This document shows, one piece after another, positions 34,316 to 44,969 of a stretch of 64,000 nucleotides of DNA. Both the position numbers and the translations under genes were made by a program. The notes below the pieces were generated by a model. The model had not been told where the DNA came from. It saw only the letters and a list, made by a program, of their open reading frames with translations, and did not search any database. How positions within the stretch are numbered: the stretch's first letter is position 1; the number at the start of each line of letters is the position of its first letter. Source of the DNA: Lysobacter arenosi (lineage in GTDB: Bacteria > Pseudomonadota > Gammaproteobacteria > Xanthomonadales > Xanthomonadaceae); contig NZ_CP071517.1 of assembly GCF_016613475.2 (NCBI RefSeq), positions 1,426,001 through 1,490,000 of the forward strand, read 5' to 3'.

Positions 34316-36157
34316 TCATGGCAAACGAACGCCGCCCTCTGCCGCGTGCAAAGCACGCAACCGCTGCCCCAGCAGATCGCTGTTGGCGGCAATGCCATCG
34401 AGCAACGCCCGTTGCGGCGGCGACATCAACTCACGCGCGCCCTCTTCCACGTCCGCACGCAACTGCTTGAGCCGGGTGCGACGCTGCCCGCTCTCGATTG
34501 CCAGCGTCGCGCGTTCCTGCGCTTGCGGCAGGCCGTAACCAGGACCATCCAGCAACTGCGCCGGCCGCCCCAGGTAGGCGCCTTCCTTCAGCAGGCGCTG
34601 CAGCACGGCAACCTCCGCCGGCTGCGCATTGCCCCCGAGGTACTTCCGCTTCAGCGCCTCCTGCACCTGCAGGCGCTGGCGGCGCTGCGCTGCCTGTTCC
34701 AGCAGCAGCAACGCCGCGCCACTGCGAAGGTCGGTGCGTTCGATCCACGGCCGCCGCTGCGCCGGATCGAGCGCCATCCAGTCCTCGACCTTTGACTGCG
34801 GCAGGTCCAGCTGCGCCTGCGCCACCGCGTACAACTGCTGGAAATGCGGGCGCAGCGATTCGAAGTGATAGCCCAGCCGCAGCGCTTCGGCCGGATCGTC
34901 GAACACCGTGGGGTCGGCGACGCCGGCCCGCTCCAGCCGGTGCAGCACTCCGGTCGGCGTGATGCTGCCGATGCCGGCGGACGCCAGCCGCGGTACGCCG
35001 TCGTGCAGCAACTTGTAAGTTTCCACCGCGCAGTTGTTGCTGACGAAGTAGTAGCGGCCGTCGTAGCTCCAGTGCAGCTGTGCGGCACGCTCGAGCAGTC
35101 CGGCAATCTCGTCGCGCTGCAGGCGCAGCGGCGTCGAGCGCAGGCCGCGCAGTTCCACCTTGGTGTATTCGTCGACCACCTGGGTCAGCGGCAGCACGAA
35201 CAGTCGCGAGGGATAGCGCCCCGTCAGCCCGCGCCAGCTCGACAGCTGGACGTCGTCGACGAACGCGCGGAACGAGAGCACGAGGTGGTATTGCAGATCG
35301 AGGCGGCAGTCCGGCCCCGGCGCGCGTCCGGGCGCGCACACCACCAGGCGCAGCATGCTGTGGCCCCACCGGCTCATCACCTGGTCGTTGCTGTCGGCCA
35401 GCAGATAGTCGACCTCATACACGCGACGCGGATCGAGCGCGGCCAGCGCTTCATCGCCGCCGTCGCCGGCATCGACATAGACGAAGTCGGATGCGCACTG
35501 TGCGGGATCTCCCGACGAACCCAACCGCTCCGCAAAGTAGCGATGCAGCGCAGGGCGCCGGCAGGCATAGCCCGGGTCGAGCAGGAAGTACTCGAGATTG
35601 ACCGCGACGAACTCCGCCGGCGCCTTCAGCTCGTAGCGATCGGGGCTGCGATCGACGAAGCGGTTCTCGCGTCGGCCTGCCAGTTTCGTACCCAGTTTCG
35701 TCGCCCGGACCTGCCATCCGGCCAGGTCGAGCAGGCGCGGATCACGCGACATCGGGCCGCCGGGGGCGATGCGGTCGTACATGTGCGCGAGCTCGTGCAG
35801 CAGCGTCGCTTCTGCCCGTTTCGATGCGTCCGGGTCGTCACCGTCGGCAATGGCCGGCAGCAGCGCACGATCCAGAAGGATTTCATTGCGGCTGGCATGT
35901 CCGACGACACCGGCATCCAGCGCTTCGCTCCAGCGGACCTCGATCGGCCGATCCAGTGTCGCCTGCATCGTCGGTGGCAGTCGCGATTGCGCCCGAGCAA
36001 GCAACTGCGCCGTGGCGGCGATTTCGCCCGGCCCCAGGCCGCTTTCGTCCAGCTGCAGCCGCAGTGCGGCCTGGGTCTGTCCGACCCACAGGACCAGTAT
36101 CAGCAGAGGCCAGGCCGCGAACCGGACCCGCCGGCTGCGGCCGCGGCCGCTGTTCAC
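34316..36157 (-). CDS. DUF4105 membrane/envelope protein with N-terminal HExxH domain
   Basis: 613 aa. Residues ~1-30 are an N-terminal hydrophobic segment after a basic start, fitting a signal peptide. Residues ~35-200 hold HELAHMYDRI (near residue 122), a zinc-metallopeptidase-type HExxH. Residues ~245-420 match DUF4105: RWGHSMLRLV and YFVSNNCAVETYKLL give the conserved His and Cys, as in cysteine-type transferases or proteases. A helical C-terminal region (~450-613) follows. DUF4105 occurs in Lnb-type lipoprotein acyltransferases, so a role in lipoprotein or envelope modification is conceivable, but I cannot show it. It overlaps the DUF2388 gene by four bases, a pairing also seen in pseudomonads. 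Confidence 0.75.
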   Translation of the reverse strand: MNSGRGRSRRVRFAAWPLLILVLWVGQTQAALRLQLDESGLGPGEIAATAQLLARAQSRLPPTMQATLDRPIEVRWSEALDAGVVGHASRNEILLDRALLPAIADGDDPDASKRAEATLLHELAHMYDRIAPGGPMSRDPRLLDLAGWQVRATKLGTKLAGRRENRFVDRSPDRYELKAPAEFVAVNLEYFLLDPGYACRRPALHRYFAERLGSSGDPAQCASDFVYVDAGDGGDEALAALDPRRVYEVDYLLADSNDQVMSRWGHSMLRLVVCAPGRAPGPDCRLDLQYHLVLSFRAFVDDVQLSSWRGLTGRYPSRLFVLPLTQVVDEYTKVELRGLRSTPLRLQRDEIAGLLERAAQLHWSYDGRYYFVSNNCAVETYKLLHDGVPRLASAGIGSITPTGVLHRLERAGVADPTVFDDPAEALRLGYHFESLRPHFQQLYAVAQAQLDLPQSKVEDWMALDPAQRRPWIERTDLRSGAALLLLEQAAQRRQRLQVQEALKRKYLGGNAQPAEVAVLQRLLKEGAYLGRPAQLLDGPGYGLPQAQERATLAIESGQRRTRLKQLRADVEEGARELMSPPQRALLDGIAANSDLLGQRLRALHAAEGGVRLP

Positions 36158-36459
36158 AGCGCCAGGATGGCCTTCGCCAGTTCGATGTCGCTGGCCTGGC
36201 GAGCCTGCGGCACGTTCTCGCGCAGGTGGCGCAGCGCCGCCTCGAGCTGGGCGCCGCGGATGGCACCGTCGCTGGCGACGAAGCTGGCGGCGTCATCGCG
36301 TGCGGCCAGCACCACCTTGTCGTTGCCAGACGAGGAATCCGAACTGGCGCTGGAGGCGGAGCTGCCGCCTGCGGACGTGCCGGCGAAGCTGGAGGCCAGA
36401 GCGGCGGCGGGTGCGGCGCCCAGGAGCGCGATGGAGAGCAGGACGGCGGGGGATTTCAT
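36154..36459 (-). CDS. Small exported DUF2388-type protein
   Basis: 101 aa. A signal peptide (~residues 1-22, ending ALAS) precedes a Ser/Gly-rich stretch and the conserved block KVVLAARDDAASFVASDGAIRGAQLEAAL, which is the hallmark of DUF2388. Predicted periplasmic, function unknown. Its last codons overlap the ATG of the DUF4105 gene, so the two are translated together and probably act together in the envelope. Confidence 0.8.
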   Translation of the reverse strand: MKSPAVLLSIALLGAAPAAALASSFAGTSAGGSSASSASSDSSSGNDKVVLAARDDAASFVASDGAIRGAQLEAALRHLRENVPQARQASDIELAKAILAL

Positions 36460-36568
36460 CGGGGCTCCGAAGGGAAAGTTGGACCGGCAAAGATTACCGG
36501 GTACCGCCCGCTTTTAAGCACGGCCGGCCGCGTCGCGATAACGGATATTCACGATCCGCCCGCCGTTG

Positions 36569-37969
36569 TCACGGATCGAACAGCTTGCCCGGATTGAGTA
36601 CGCCGTTCGGGTCCAGCACGCGGCGGATGCCCCGCATCACCTCCACTTCGGCCTCGCTGCGCGTGCCCAGCAGGTAGGGCTTCTTGACCAGGCCGATGCC
36701 GTGCTCGGCGGAGATGCTGCCGCCGTGGCGCTCCAGCGCCTGCGCCAGCAGCTTGGTGACCTGCTCGCAATGGCCAACGAACTCGCCGTCGTCCATGCCT
36801 TCGGGCTTGAGCACGTTGATGTGCAGGTTGCCGTCGCCGATGTGGCCGAACCAGACGACGTCGAACTGCGGGTACTCGCGCCCGAGCAGGGCCTGGGTCT
36901 GCGCCAGGAACGCCGGCATCGCCGAGATCCGCACCGAGACATCGTTCTTGTACGGGCGCCAGCGCGCCAGGCTTTCGGTGATGCCCTCGCGCAGGCGCCA
37001 CAGCTGTGCGGCCTGCGCATCGCTCTGGCTGATCACGCCATCGCTGACCAGCCCCTGCTCCAGGCAATGCTCGAACGCGGCCATCGCCGCGGCCTCGAGC
37101 TGCTCGTCGCCAACCGCGAATTCGGTGACCACGTAGTACGGATGCACTTCGTCGAACGGCTTCTGCGCGCCATGCGCCAGCACGTGGTGCAGCGCGCGAT
37201 CGGTGAAGAACTCGAATGCCTCCAGCCCCAGCCGCTCGCGGAATGCCGCGAACACCTTCATCAGCATCTCGAACGACGGCAACGCCAGCAGCATGACGTT
37301 GGTCGGCGGCGGCGGATCGGTCAGGCGCAGGGTCGCCTCGACGACGATGCCGAGCGTGCCCTCGGAACCGATCATCAACTGGCGCAAGTCATAGCCGCTG
37401 GAATTCTTGATCAGCCCGCGATTGAGCTCGAGCAGGTCGCCCTTGCCGGTCACCACTGCCAGGCCGGCGATCCATTCGCGGGTGTTGCCGTAGCGGATCA
37501 CGCGGATGCCGCCGGCATTGGTGGCGATGTTGCCGCCGATCGAACACGAGCCACGCGCGCCGAAGTCCACCGGATAGGCCAGGCCGTGTTCGCGGGCGGC
37601 GTTGTGCACCGCCTCCAGCGGAATGCCGGCCTGCACGGTCAGAGTGCGGTCGACCGCATTGAAGTCGAGCACGCGATTCATCCGCTCCAGGCTCAGCACC
37701 AGTTCGCCGTTCGCCGCGACCGCCCCACCCGACAGCCCGGTGCGCCCGCCCGAAGGCACCACCGCGACGCCCTCCTCGTTGGCCCAGCGCATGATCATCT
37801 GCACTTCCTCGACCGACGACGGCAACGCCACCGCCAGCGGCGCCGGCGTCCAGCGCCGGGTCCAGTCGCGACCGTAGTGCTCCATGTCGCCCGGGTCGGT
37901 ACTCAGGCGCAGGCCGGGGGCACGGGTGGTCAGGCGCTTTAGCGGGGCGGTGATCAGCGAATCGGTCAT
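36569..37969 (-). CDS. FAD-dependent D-2-hydroxyglutarate dehydrogenase-like oxidase
   Basis: 466 aa from the ATG at 37969; the frame runs further upstream to 38110 but into the serA promoter. PCMH-type FAD domain: PSGGRTGLSGGAV (~residue 70), the GARGSCSIGGNIATNAGG loop (~residue 135) and GSEGTLGIV. C-terminal substrate domain with HIGDGNLHINVL (metal-type His) and the EHGIGLVKKPYL signature. It oxidises D-2-hydroxyglutarate to 2-oxoglutarate; D-lactate/glycolate oxidase is the alternative. Divergent placement next to serA supports the first: SerA forms D-2-hydroxyglutarate as a by-product, and in Pseudomonas the two enzymes are coupled so that serine synthesis can proceed. Confidence 0.85.
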   Translation of the reverse strand: MTDSLITAPLKRLTTRAPGLRLSTDPGDMEHYGRDWTRRWTPAPLAVALPSSVEEVQMIMRWANEEGVAVVPSGGRTGLSGGAVAANGELVLSLERMNRVLDFNAVDRTLTVQAGIPLEAVHNAAREHGLAYPVDFGARGSCSIGGNIATNAGGIRVIRYGNTREWIAGLAVVTGKGDLLELNRGLIKNSSGYDLRQLMIGSEGTLGIVVEATLRLTDPPPPTNVMLLALPSFEMLMKVFAAFRERLGLEAFEFFTDRALHHVLAHGAQKPFDEVHPYYVVTEFAVGDEQLEAAAMAAFEHCLEQGLVSDGVISQSDAQAAQLWRLREGITESLARWRPYKNDVSVRISAMPAFLAQTQALLGREYPQFDVVWFGHIGDGNLHINVLKPEGMDDGEFVGHCEQVTKLLAQALERHGGSISAEHGIGLVKKPYLLGTRSEAEVEVMRGIRRVLDPNGVLNPGKLFDP

Positions 37970-38121
37970 CAGGGAGCCCGTGGTTGAAGGCCTCCCCTGC
38001 GGACAGATGGGAGGACCCGGGTAGCGTGCCAGCAGCGGCATTCCAGCGCCAGTGATGCAGCGCAGCAAACACACCGGATTTCTGACATAGTCAAACGCCC
38101 TTCCCACCACCCCGACACACC

Positions 38122-39360
<1,239 letters not shown>

Positions 39361-39399
39361 GGCGCGGCTTGTTGGAGCTGCGCTCCCGCGCAACGGGTT

Positions 39400-39978
39400 T
39401 CAGCGATTGCGATCGAGCCACTTGTGCGCCATGCGGCGCATCGACTCGTCGCTGCCCGGATCGGCGAGGATCTCGTCGATCGCGCGCCACGCCAGGTCGT
39501 GCGACTCGTCGCTGACGACGTAGTCTTCGCTTCCCCGCGCATGCACGACGTAACGAACGTCGTAGTGCCAATGGCCGGGAACGTCGCCGCGTTCCGGGAT
39601 CCAGTGACGGTCGAGGTCGAACACCTCCGGCTCCACCTCGTGTCCCGTCAACCCGGACTCCTCCTCGGCCTCGCGCAGGGCGACACGCGACAGGTCGCGG
39701 TCGCCATCGGCATGGCCGCCGAGCTGCAGCCAGCGTTCGAGCTTGCGGTGGTGCGTGAGCAGCACGCGTGTCGCACTGCGATCGACCAGCCACGACGAGG
39801 CAGTGAAGTGGCCGATCAGGTGGATGCGGTCGAAGACCGTGTCGGCCGACTCCAGGAACCGGCTGAAGTCGTCCGCGGCTTCGGCTTCCCGCGGCCATCG
39901 CCTGGCGTAGTCGGCCAGTGCCGCGCGCAGCCAATCGATTGAACCCACGGTGGCGCTGGCCTGGTGATCGATGTTCAA
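39400..39978 (-). CDS. Nudix hydrolase
   Basis: 192 aa. The Nudix box is GHADGDRDLSRVALREAEEESGL (residues ~92-114). It keeps the catalytic REAEEESG helix but has Arg where the consensus has Glu at position 7. The N-terminal ~60 residues are a helical extension (FSRFLESADTVFDR) and the fold core starts at GHFTASSWLVD. It would hydrolyse a nucleoside-diphosphate-linked compound; no substrate can be named. It is convergent with serA and divergent from the outer-membrane protein gene. Confidence 0.88.
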   Translation of the reverse strand: MNIDHQASATVGSIDWLRAALADYARRWPREAEAADDFSRFLESADTVFDRIHLIGHFTASSWLVDRSATRVLLTHHRKLERWLQLGGHADGDRDLSRVALREAEEESGLTGHEVEPEVFDLDRHWIPERGDVPGHWHYDVRYVVHARGSEDYVVSDESHDLAWRAIDEILADPGSDESMRRMAHKWLDRNR

Positions 39979-40113
39979 CGGTTCTACCCTACAAGGAATT
40001 GCACCATTTTAGGCTGCAGCGCGCGAACTTTTCCCAAGCCGATTGAGGCAACTCTTATTCCGCCGGTCCAGCGCCGTGCGACAGCATCCGGATGAACAGA
40101 CACCGGATGCCTC

Positions 40114-41133
40114 ATGGAAGAGTCGACGTCTTCATCCTGCACGTGCGGCACAGTGCGCGCGCCCCTGCTGCGATTCCATGGCCATCGATGGCCCGTCCAC
40201 CTCCTGCTGACTTGGCTCGTGCTGGCCACGACCAGCGCGCAGGCGCAAACGCAGGACGACACCGAGGCGGTTCGCTTCACCGGCCCGCTGGTCAGTTCCG
40301 CGCCACCACTGCCCAAGGGCGCGCTGAACATCGAGCCGTACCTGATCAACACGCAGACCGTGGCCCGTTACGACTCGAAAGGCGATCGCCACGACGTCGA
40401 CGGCGCCACCGACGACTGGCAGATTTCGGTACCCATCCAGTATGGCGCCAGCGATCGCCTGACCCTGGCCGTTACGCTCAACGCCGCCTACGAACCGGGA
40501 CGGGACGGGCAGTGGGCCCTCGCCGCCGGCGACACCCGGCTGTCGGCGTCCTGGCTGCTGGCGCAGGGCAAAGGTGCGCAGCAGCCCAAGCTGACCCTGT
40601 CGATGCACCAGAACCTCACCACCGGCCAGCACGACCGCCTCGAACTGCGCCGCGTGCCCGGCCCCACCGGCAGCGGCGCCGACTCCACCACCCTTGCACT
40701 GGATGGCCAGGCGTACTTCCTGCCACGCCGCAACCTGCGCCGCCGGGCCGGCCTGGCGTGGCGGCTGCCGGGCGCCAACGCCGGGCTGCACGGGCAGAGC
40801 GGCTACGACACGCATGCCGGATTCAAGGGCAACGCGGAACTCGGACAGGGCGTCGTCGCCAACCTGGGGACGGAATACAGCTTCAACGGCCACTGGGCGC
40901 TGGCCTCGGACCTGGTCTACGAGCACGAGTCCGGCACCCGCGTCCGCGGTCTCGCTGGCATGGCTCCGGTCGACGAGACCCTGCCATCGTCATGGCGGCT
41001 GTCCATCGCTCCCGCGGCGGAGTACCACTGGTCCGACAACGCCGGCATGATTTTCGGCGCGCTGATGTCGCTCGATGGCCGCAACACTCCTGCGATCGTT
41101 TCCCCGCAGGTCGCGGTCAACCTGTCCTTTTGA
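40114..41133 (+). CDS. Putative outer-membrane beta-barrel protein (MetA-pathway/transporter-like)
   Basis: 339 aa. A basic N-terminal stretch and hydrophobic core end at SAQAQ (~residue 45), a signal peptide with an unusually long n-region, so the true start could be further in. The mature protein begins with KGALNIEPYLINTQTVARYDSKGD and shows alternating strands, Gly/Tyr/Trp-rich turns and a terminal Phe (VAVNLSF), typical of outer-membrane barrels. It resembles the loosely defined MetA-pathway of phenol degradation family, often annotated as porin-like transporters. No partner genes are adjacent. The function is unassigned. Confidence 0.65.
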   Translation: MEESTSSSCTCGTVRAPLLRFHGHRWPVHLLLTWLVLATTSAQAQTQDDTEAVRFTGPLVSSAPPLPKGALNIEPYLINTQTVARYDSKGDRHDVDGATDDWQISVPIQYGASDRLTLAVTLNAAYEPGRDGQWALAAGDTRLSASWLLAQGKGAQQPKLTLSMHQNLTTGQHDRLELRRVPGPTGSGADSTTLALDGQAYFLPRRNLRRRAGLAWRLPGANAGLHGQSGYDTHAGFKGNAELGQGVVANLGTEYSFNGHWALASDLVYEHESGTRVRGLAGMAPVDETLPSSWRLSIAPAAEYHWSDNAGMIFGALMSLDGRNTPAIVSPQVAVNLSF

Positions 41134-41331
41134 TGCCATCCCACCGGACTCGCACGTGGCCGCTCACCCGCCGACGCAACCGCGCCGGCACCGTTTCGCG
41201 TATACCAAAGGGGCGTGACGTTTCACGCTTGCCGCTTCTTTCCCGCGTGGGTTAAGGTGGCCCGCCCCCCACGGCCCATACGTTTCGCTTGCCGCCTGAA
41301 TGGGTGGCAGATCACATTTCAGGGGAATCAG

Positions 41332-42804
41332 ATGTTCAAAAACCTCTTCATCACCAAGCCGGTGGAGCCCGCCGGGCACGTCGATGCCGGTGAGCCCGTC
41401 GAAGGCAGCCTGCAAGGCGAGGCGGTCCTCAAGCGATCCTTGACCGCCACCCAACTGGTGATGCTGGGTATCGGCGCAGTCATCGGCGCCGGCATCTTCG
41501 TATTGTCCGGCCACGCCGCCGCCGAGCATGCCGGCCCGGCCATCGTCCTGAGCTTCATCATCGCCGGCTTCGCCTGTGCCCTCGCCGGCCTGTGCTACGC
41601 CGAGTTCGCCGCGATGATGCCGGTCTCGGGCAGCGCCTACTCCTACTCCTACGCCACGCTGGGCGAGTTCGTCGCCTGGTTCATCGGCTGGAACCTGGTG
41701 CTCGAGTACATGTTCGCCGCGTCGACCGTCGCGGTCGGCTGGTCGGGCTACCTCAACAGCTTCCTCGAATACTTCGGCATGGCCTTGCCGGCATCGCTGG
41801 CATCGGCACCGCTGAACGTGGTCAATGGCAGCCTGATCTACACCGGCGGCCTGATCAACCTGCCGGCGGTGTTCATCGTCGCCGCGCTCAGTGGCCTGTG
41901 CTACGTCGGCATCACCCAGTCGGCGATCGTCAACTCGGTGATCGTGGCCATCAAGGTCGTCGTCATCGTGATGTTCGTGGCATTCGCTGCCAGCTACATC
42001 AACCCGGACAACTGGGTGCCGTTCATTCCGGAGAACGAAGGTCCGGGCAAGTACGGTATGTCGGGCGTCATCCGCGGTGCGGCCGTGGTGTTCTTCGCCT
42101 ACATCGGCTTCGATGCGGTCTCGACCGCGGCCGGTGAAGCCAAGAATCCGCAGCGTGACATGCCGATCGGCATCCTCGGTTCGCTGGTCATCTGCACCGT
42201 GATCTACATCATCGTTGCCCTGGTGCTGACCGGCCTGCTGCCGTACCACCTGCTGAGCACGCCCAAGCCGGTTGCTACCGCGCTTGAAGCGTACCCGGCG
42301 CTGGGCTGGCTGAAGATGATCGTCGAGATCGGCGCCATCGCCGGCCTGAGCTCGGTGATCCTGGTGATGCTGATGGGCCAGCCGCGCATCTTCTACTCGA
42401 TGGCGAAGGACGGCCTGCTGCCGCAGGTGTTCGCCAAGGTGCACCCGAAGTTCCAGACGCCGTACATGGGCACGATCATCGTCGGCGTGTTCGCCTGCCT
42501 GCTGGCCGGCTTCCTGCCGATCGGCCTGCTCGGCGAACTGGTCTCGATGGGCACGCTGCTCGCCTTCGCCACCGTCTCCATCGGTGTGCTGGTGCTGCGC
42601 AAGAGCCGCCCGGACCTGCCGCGTCCGTTCCGCGTGCCGGCTGCCGCCATCATCTGCCCGCTCGGCGCTGCCGCCTGCCTTTACCTGTTCTGGCAGCCGT
42701 TCTCGGAGCATTGGCACCTGATGACCGGCTGGACCGCGATCGGCATGGCGATCTACTTCTTCTACGGTTATCGCAACAGTAAGGTACGCAAGGCTCAGCG
42801 CTGA
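41332..42804 (+). CDS. APC-family amino acid permease, copy 1
   Basis: 490 aa from the ATG at 41332, preceded by GGGGAA; the longer frame from 41215 is not needed. About 12 transmembrane helices. The first helix carries GIGAVIGAGIFVLSG, the substrate- and sodium/proton-binding signature of APC transporters, followed by EFAAMMPVSGSAYSYSYATLGE, typical of the YfnA/cationic-amino-acid-transporter group. It imports an amino acid by proton symport. A close paralogue (about 60% similar by eye) lies 101 bp downstream, with a hairpin between them. The substrate is unknown, though an amino-acid-rich diet is consistent with the leucine-catabolism genes. Confidence 0.9.
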   Translation: MFKNLFITKPVEPAGHVDAGEPVEGSLQGEAVLKRSLTATQLVMLGIGAVIGAGIFVLSGHAAAEHAGPAIVLSFIIAGFACALAGLCYAEFAAMMPVSGSAYSYSYATLGEFVAWFIGWNLVLEYMFAASTVAVGWSGYLNSFLEYFGMALPASLASAPLNVVNGSLIYTGGLINLPAVFIVAALSGLCYVGITQSAIVNSVIVAIKVVVIVMFVAFAASYINPDNWVPFIPENEGPGKYGMSGVIRGAAVVFFAYIGFDAVSTAAGEAKNPQRDMPIGILGSLVICTVIYIIVALVLTGLLPYHLLSTPKPVATALEAYPALGWLKMIVEIGAIAGLSSVILVMLMGQPRIFYSMAKDGLLPQVFAKVHPKFQTPYMGTIIVGVFACLLAGFLPIGLLGELVSMGTLLAFATVSIGVLVLRKSRPDLPRPFRVPAAAIICPLGAAACLYLFWQPFSEHWHLMTGWTAIGMAIYFFYGYRNSKVRKAQR

Positions 42805-42817
42805 TCGCTGATCCACT

Positions 42818-42846
42818 CAAGGCCGGCGGAGACCCCGTCGGCCTTG
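42818..42846 (+). terminator. Hairpin between the two permease genes
   Basis: A 12-bp stem (CAAGGCCGGCGG with CCGTCGGCCTTG, one G-U pair) and a 5-base loop, followed by a moderately T-rich stretch (TTCATTGAGGTTT). It is likely a partial terminator. Confidence 0.6.
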
Positions 42847-42905
42847 TTCATTGAGGTTTCGCACTCTTTTCAATTCCGGCCTCTTGCCGGTTCGGGAATC
42901 GCCTG

Positions 42906-44333
42906 ATGTTCGGACAACTCTGGGCCACCAAACACCCCCACGCCAGCCATGCCGACGCGCAAGGCCTGGAACTGCATCGCACGCTCGGACCGTGGGGCCT
43001 GACGGCCCTGGGCATCGGCGCGGTCATCGGCGGCGGCATCTTCGTCATCACCGGCCAGGCCGCGGCGGACCATGCCGGCCCTGCCATCATGCTGTCGTTC
43101 GTGCTGGCGGCGATCTGCTGCACGTTCTGCGCGCTGGCCTACGCCGAGTTCGCGGCGATGGTGCCGGTCTCCGGCAGCGCTTACACCTATACCTACGCGA
43201 CGCTGGGCGAACTGGCGGCGTGGTTCATCGGCTGGATGCTCGTGCTCGAATACGGCGTGTCGGCCTCGGCGGTGGCGGTCAGCTGGACCGGCTACTTCCT
43301 CAGCCTGCTCGACCACTTCGGCATCCATCTGCCACACGCGCTGGTCAGTGCGCCGCTGGATGCGCAGCTCAAGCCGACCGGCGCGATCGCCAACCTGCCC
43401 GCGGCCGGCATCGTGCTGCTGCTGACCTGGCTGTGCTACGTCGGCATCCGCAAGTCGTCGGCGATGAACATGGCGATGGTCGTGCTCAAGACCGGCCTGA
43501 TCCTGCTGGTGATCTTCGCCGGCTGGAAGTACATCGACCCGGCCAACTGGCACCCCTTCATTCCCGCCAACGAAGGCCCGGGCAAGTACGGCTTCGAAGG
43601 CGTGCTGCGCGGTGCAGCGCTGGTGTTCTTCGCCTACATCGGCTTCGAGGCGGTGTCGGTGGCGGCGCAGGAATCGCACAAGCCGCAGCGCGACCTGCCG
43701 ATCGGCATGCTGCTGTCGCTGGCAATCTGCACGGTGCTCTACATCGCCATGGCCGCGGTCATGACCGGCCTGGTGCCGTTCGCCCAGCTCGGCACAGACG
43801 AACCGGTGGTGACCGCGGTTGCGGCGCACCCGGAACTGGGCTGGCTGCGCGTGGTGGTCGAGATCGGCGCCCTGATCGGCCTGTCGTCGGTGGTGCTGGT
43901 GATGATCATCGGTCAGCCGCGCATCTTCATGATCATGGCCCGCGACGGCCTGCTGCCGCCGCTGTTCACCAAGATCCATCCCGAGTACCGCACGCCGCAT
44001 ATCAATACGGTGATCACGGGCATCGGCATCGCGATCCTGGCGGCGCTGTTCCCGCTCGATGTGCTTGGCGAGCTGACGTCGATGGGCACGCTGATCGCCT
44101 TCGCCGCGGTCTGCGGCGGCGTGCTGATCCTGCGCCGCACCCAGCCCGACCTGCCGCGTCCGTTCCGCATTCCGTTCGCGTGGGTGGTCTGCCTGGCCGG
44201 CATCTTCAGCTGCCTGGCGCTGCTGTCGACGATGACCGCGCACAACTGGATGCTGATGACGATCTGGACCGCGATCGGGTTCCTGATCTACTTCATGTAC
44301 GGCTACAGGCACAGCAGGCTCAAGAAGGGCTGA
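42906..44333 (+). CDS. APC-family amino acid permease, copy 2
   Basis: 475 aa, a paralogue of the preceding permease. It has the same helix-1 signature (GIGAVIGGGIFVITG) and helix-3 segment (EFAAMVPVSGSAYTYTYATLGELAAWFIGW), about 12 membrane helices, and the RTPHINTVITGIGIAILAALFPL loop. The ATG at 42906 gives an N-terminus aligned with copy 1 without the ~25-residue tail that copy 1 carries. It probably transports a related amino acid. The gene ends in a strong terminator. A duplication followed by substrate divergence is inferred. Confidence 0.9.
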   Translation: MFGQLWATKHPHASHADAQGLELHRTLGPWGLTALGIGAVIGGGIFVITGQAAADHAGPAIMLSFVLAAICCTFCALAYAEFAAMVPVSGSAYTYTYATLGELAAWFIGWMLVLEYGVSASAVAVSWTGYFLSLLDHFGIHLPHALVSAPLDAQLKPTGAIANLPAAGIVLLLTWLCYVGIRKSSAMNMAMVVLKTGLILLVIFAGWKYIDPANWHPFIPANEGPGKYGFEGVLRGAALVFFAYIGFEAVSVAAQESHKPQRDLPIGMLLSLAICTVLYIAMAAVMTGLVPFAQLGTDEPVVTAVAAHPELGWLRVVVEIGALIGLSSVVLVMIIGQPRIFMIMARDGLLPPLFTKIHPEYRTPHINTVITGIGIAILAALFPLDVLGELTSMGTLIAFAAVCGGVLILRRTQPDLPRPFRIPFAWVVCLAGIFSCLALLSTMTAHNWMLMTIWTAIGFLIYFMYGYRHSRLKKG

Positions 44334-44338
44334 TGTGC

Positions 44339-44370
44339 AAAAAAGGGCGCCGATTGGCGCCCTTTTTTTT
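44339..44370 (+). terminator. Terminator of the second permease
   Basis: Stem GGGCGCC/GGCGCCC (44345-44351 with 44356-44362), GATT loop and eight T, with a matching A-run before the stem. It is therefore bidirectional and also serves the convergent hslR gene. Confidence 0.95.
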
Positions 44371-44400
44371 GCGTGCGTGTTGTTTGCGTGCGTGTTGTTT
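44371..44400. repeat. Tandem 15-bp direct repeat
   Basis: Two exact copies of GCGTGCGTGTTGTTT are followed by a diverged partial third, directly after the terminator T-run. A simple slippage-type duplication. Confidence 0.9.
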
Positions 44401-44419
44401 GCGTGGGTGGCGTGACGGG

Positions 44420-44806
44420 CTACAGCGCGTCGATATCGCCCAGGGCGCGGATCAGTCGCCGCGCGCGCTTGTCCGGCTTGCTTTCCGGTGCGCGGTAGCC
44501 GTTGCGCTCGGCAATGCGCTGGGCGCGCAACTGCTCACGCGCCAGCCGTGAGGCCTCGCTTTCCGCGTACAGGGTCTGTGCGGCGCTGGCAGGCCCACGC
44601 GTGTCGCTGAGCGCGATCACGCTGACCTCGAAGATTTCCTCGCCGCGCGCCACGCGCAACCCATCGCCCACGCGCACCACCCTTGAGGCTTTCGCGCGCT
44701 GGCCGCCGACATCGACCTTGCCGGTCTCCACCGCCTGTTTGGCCAGGCTGCGGGTCTTGTAGAAACGCGCGGCCCACAGCCACACGTCCAGTCGCACTGC
44801 CTGCAT
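44420..44806 (-). CDS. hslR: Heat-shock protein 15 homologue (S4 RNA-binding)
   Basis: 128 aa from the ATG at 44806; E. coli Hsp15 is 133 aa and starts at the same place in the fold. The S4 domain occupies ~residues 1-60 (VRLDVWLWAARFYKTRSLAKQAVETGKVDVGGQ). A basic C-terminal tail (PESKPDKRARRLIRAL) binds RNA. Hsp15 recycles 50S subunits that still carry nascent chains after aborted translation. The upstream in-frame sequence to 44920 is poor in family similarity and ignored. It is divergent from the MATE pump. Confidence 0.88.
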   Translation of the reverse strand: MQAVRLDVWLWAARFYKTRSLAKQAVETGKVDVGGQRAKASRVVRVGDGLRVARGEEIFEVSVIALSDTRGPASAAQTLYAESEASRLAREQLRAQRIAERNGYRAPESKPDKRARRLIRALGDIDAL

Positions 44807-44969
44807 CGAATCGGGTTGTTGTGTCACCGCATCTTCCAGCGTGGCCGGCCACTGCACCGGCCTGTAGGAATTATCACCGAATCGCCCCTGAAACGCGCCT
44901 GTACAAAGGCATACAGCCACGTCGCGCGGCGGGTGCTACCTTGCCGCCCTTCCCTTCGCAGGTGCCGCG

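Noticed and set aside
39361..39399. Possible terminator after serA
   Set aside because: No stable stem followed by T-run found in this short convergent gap.
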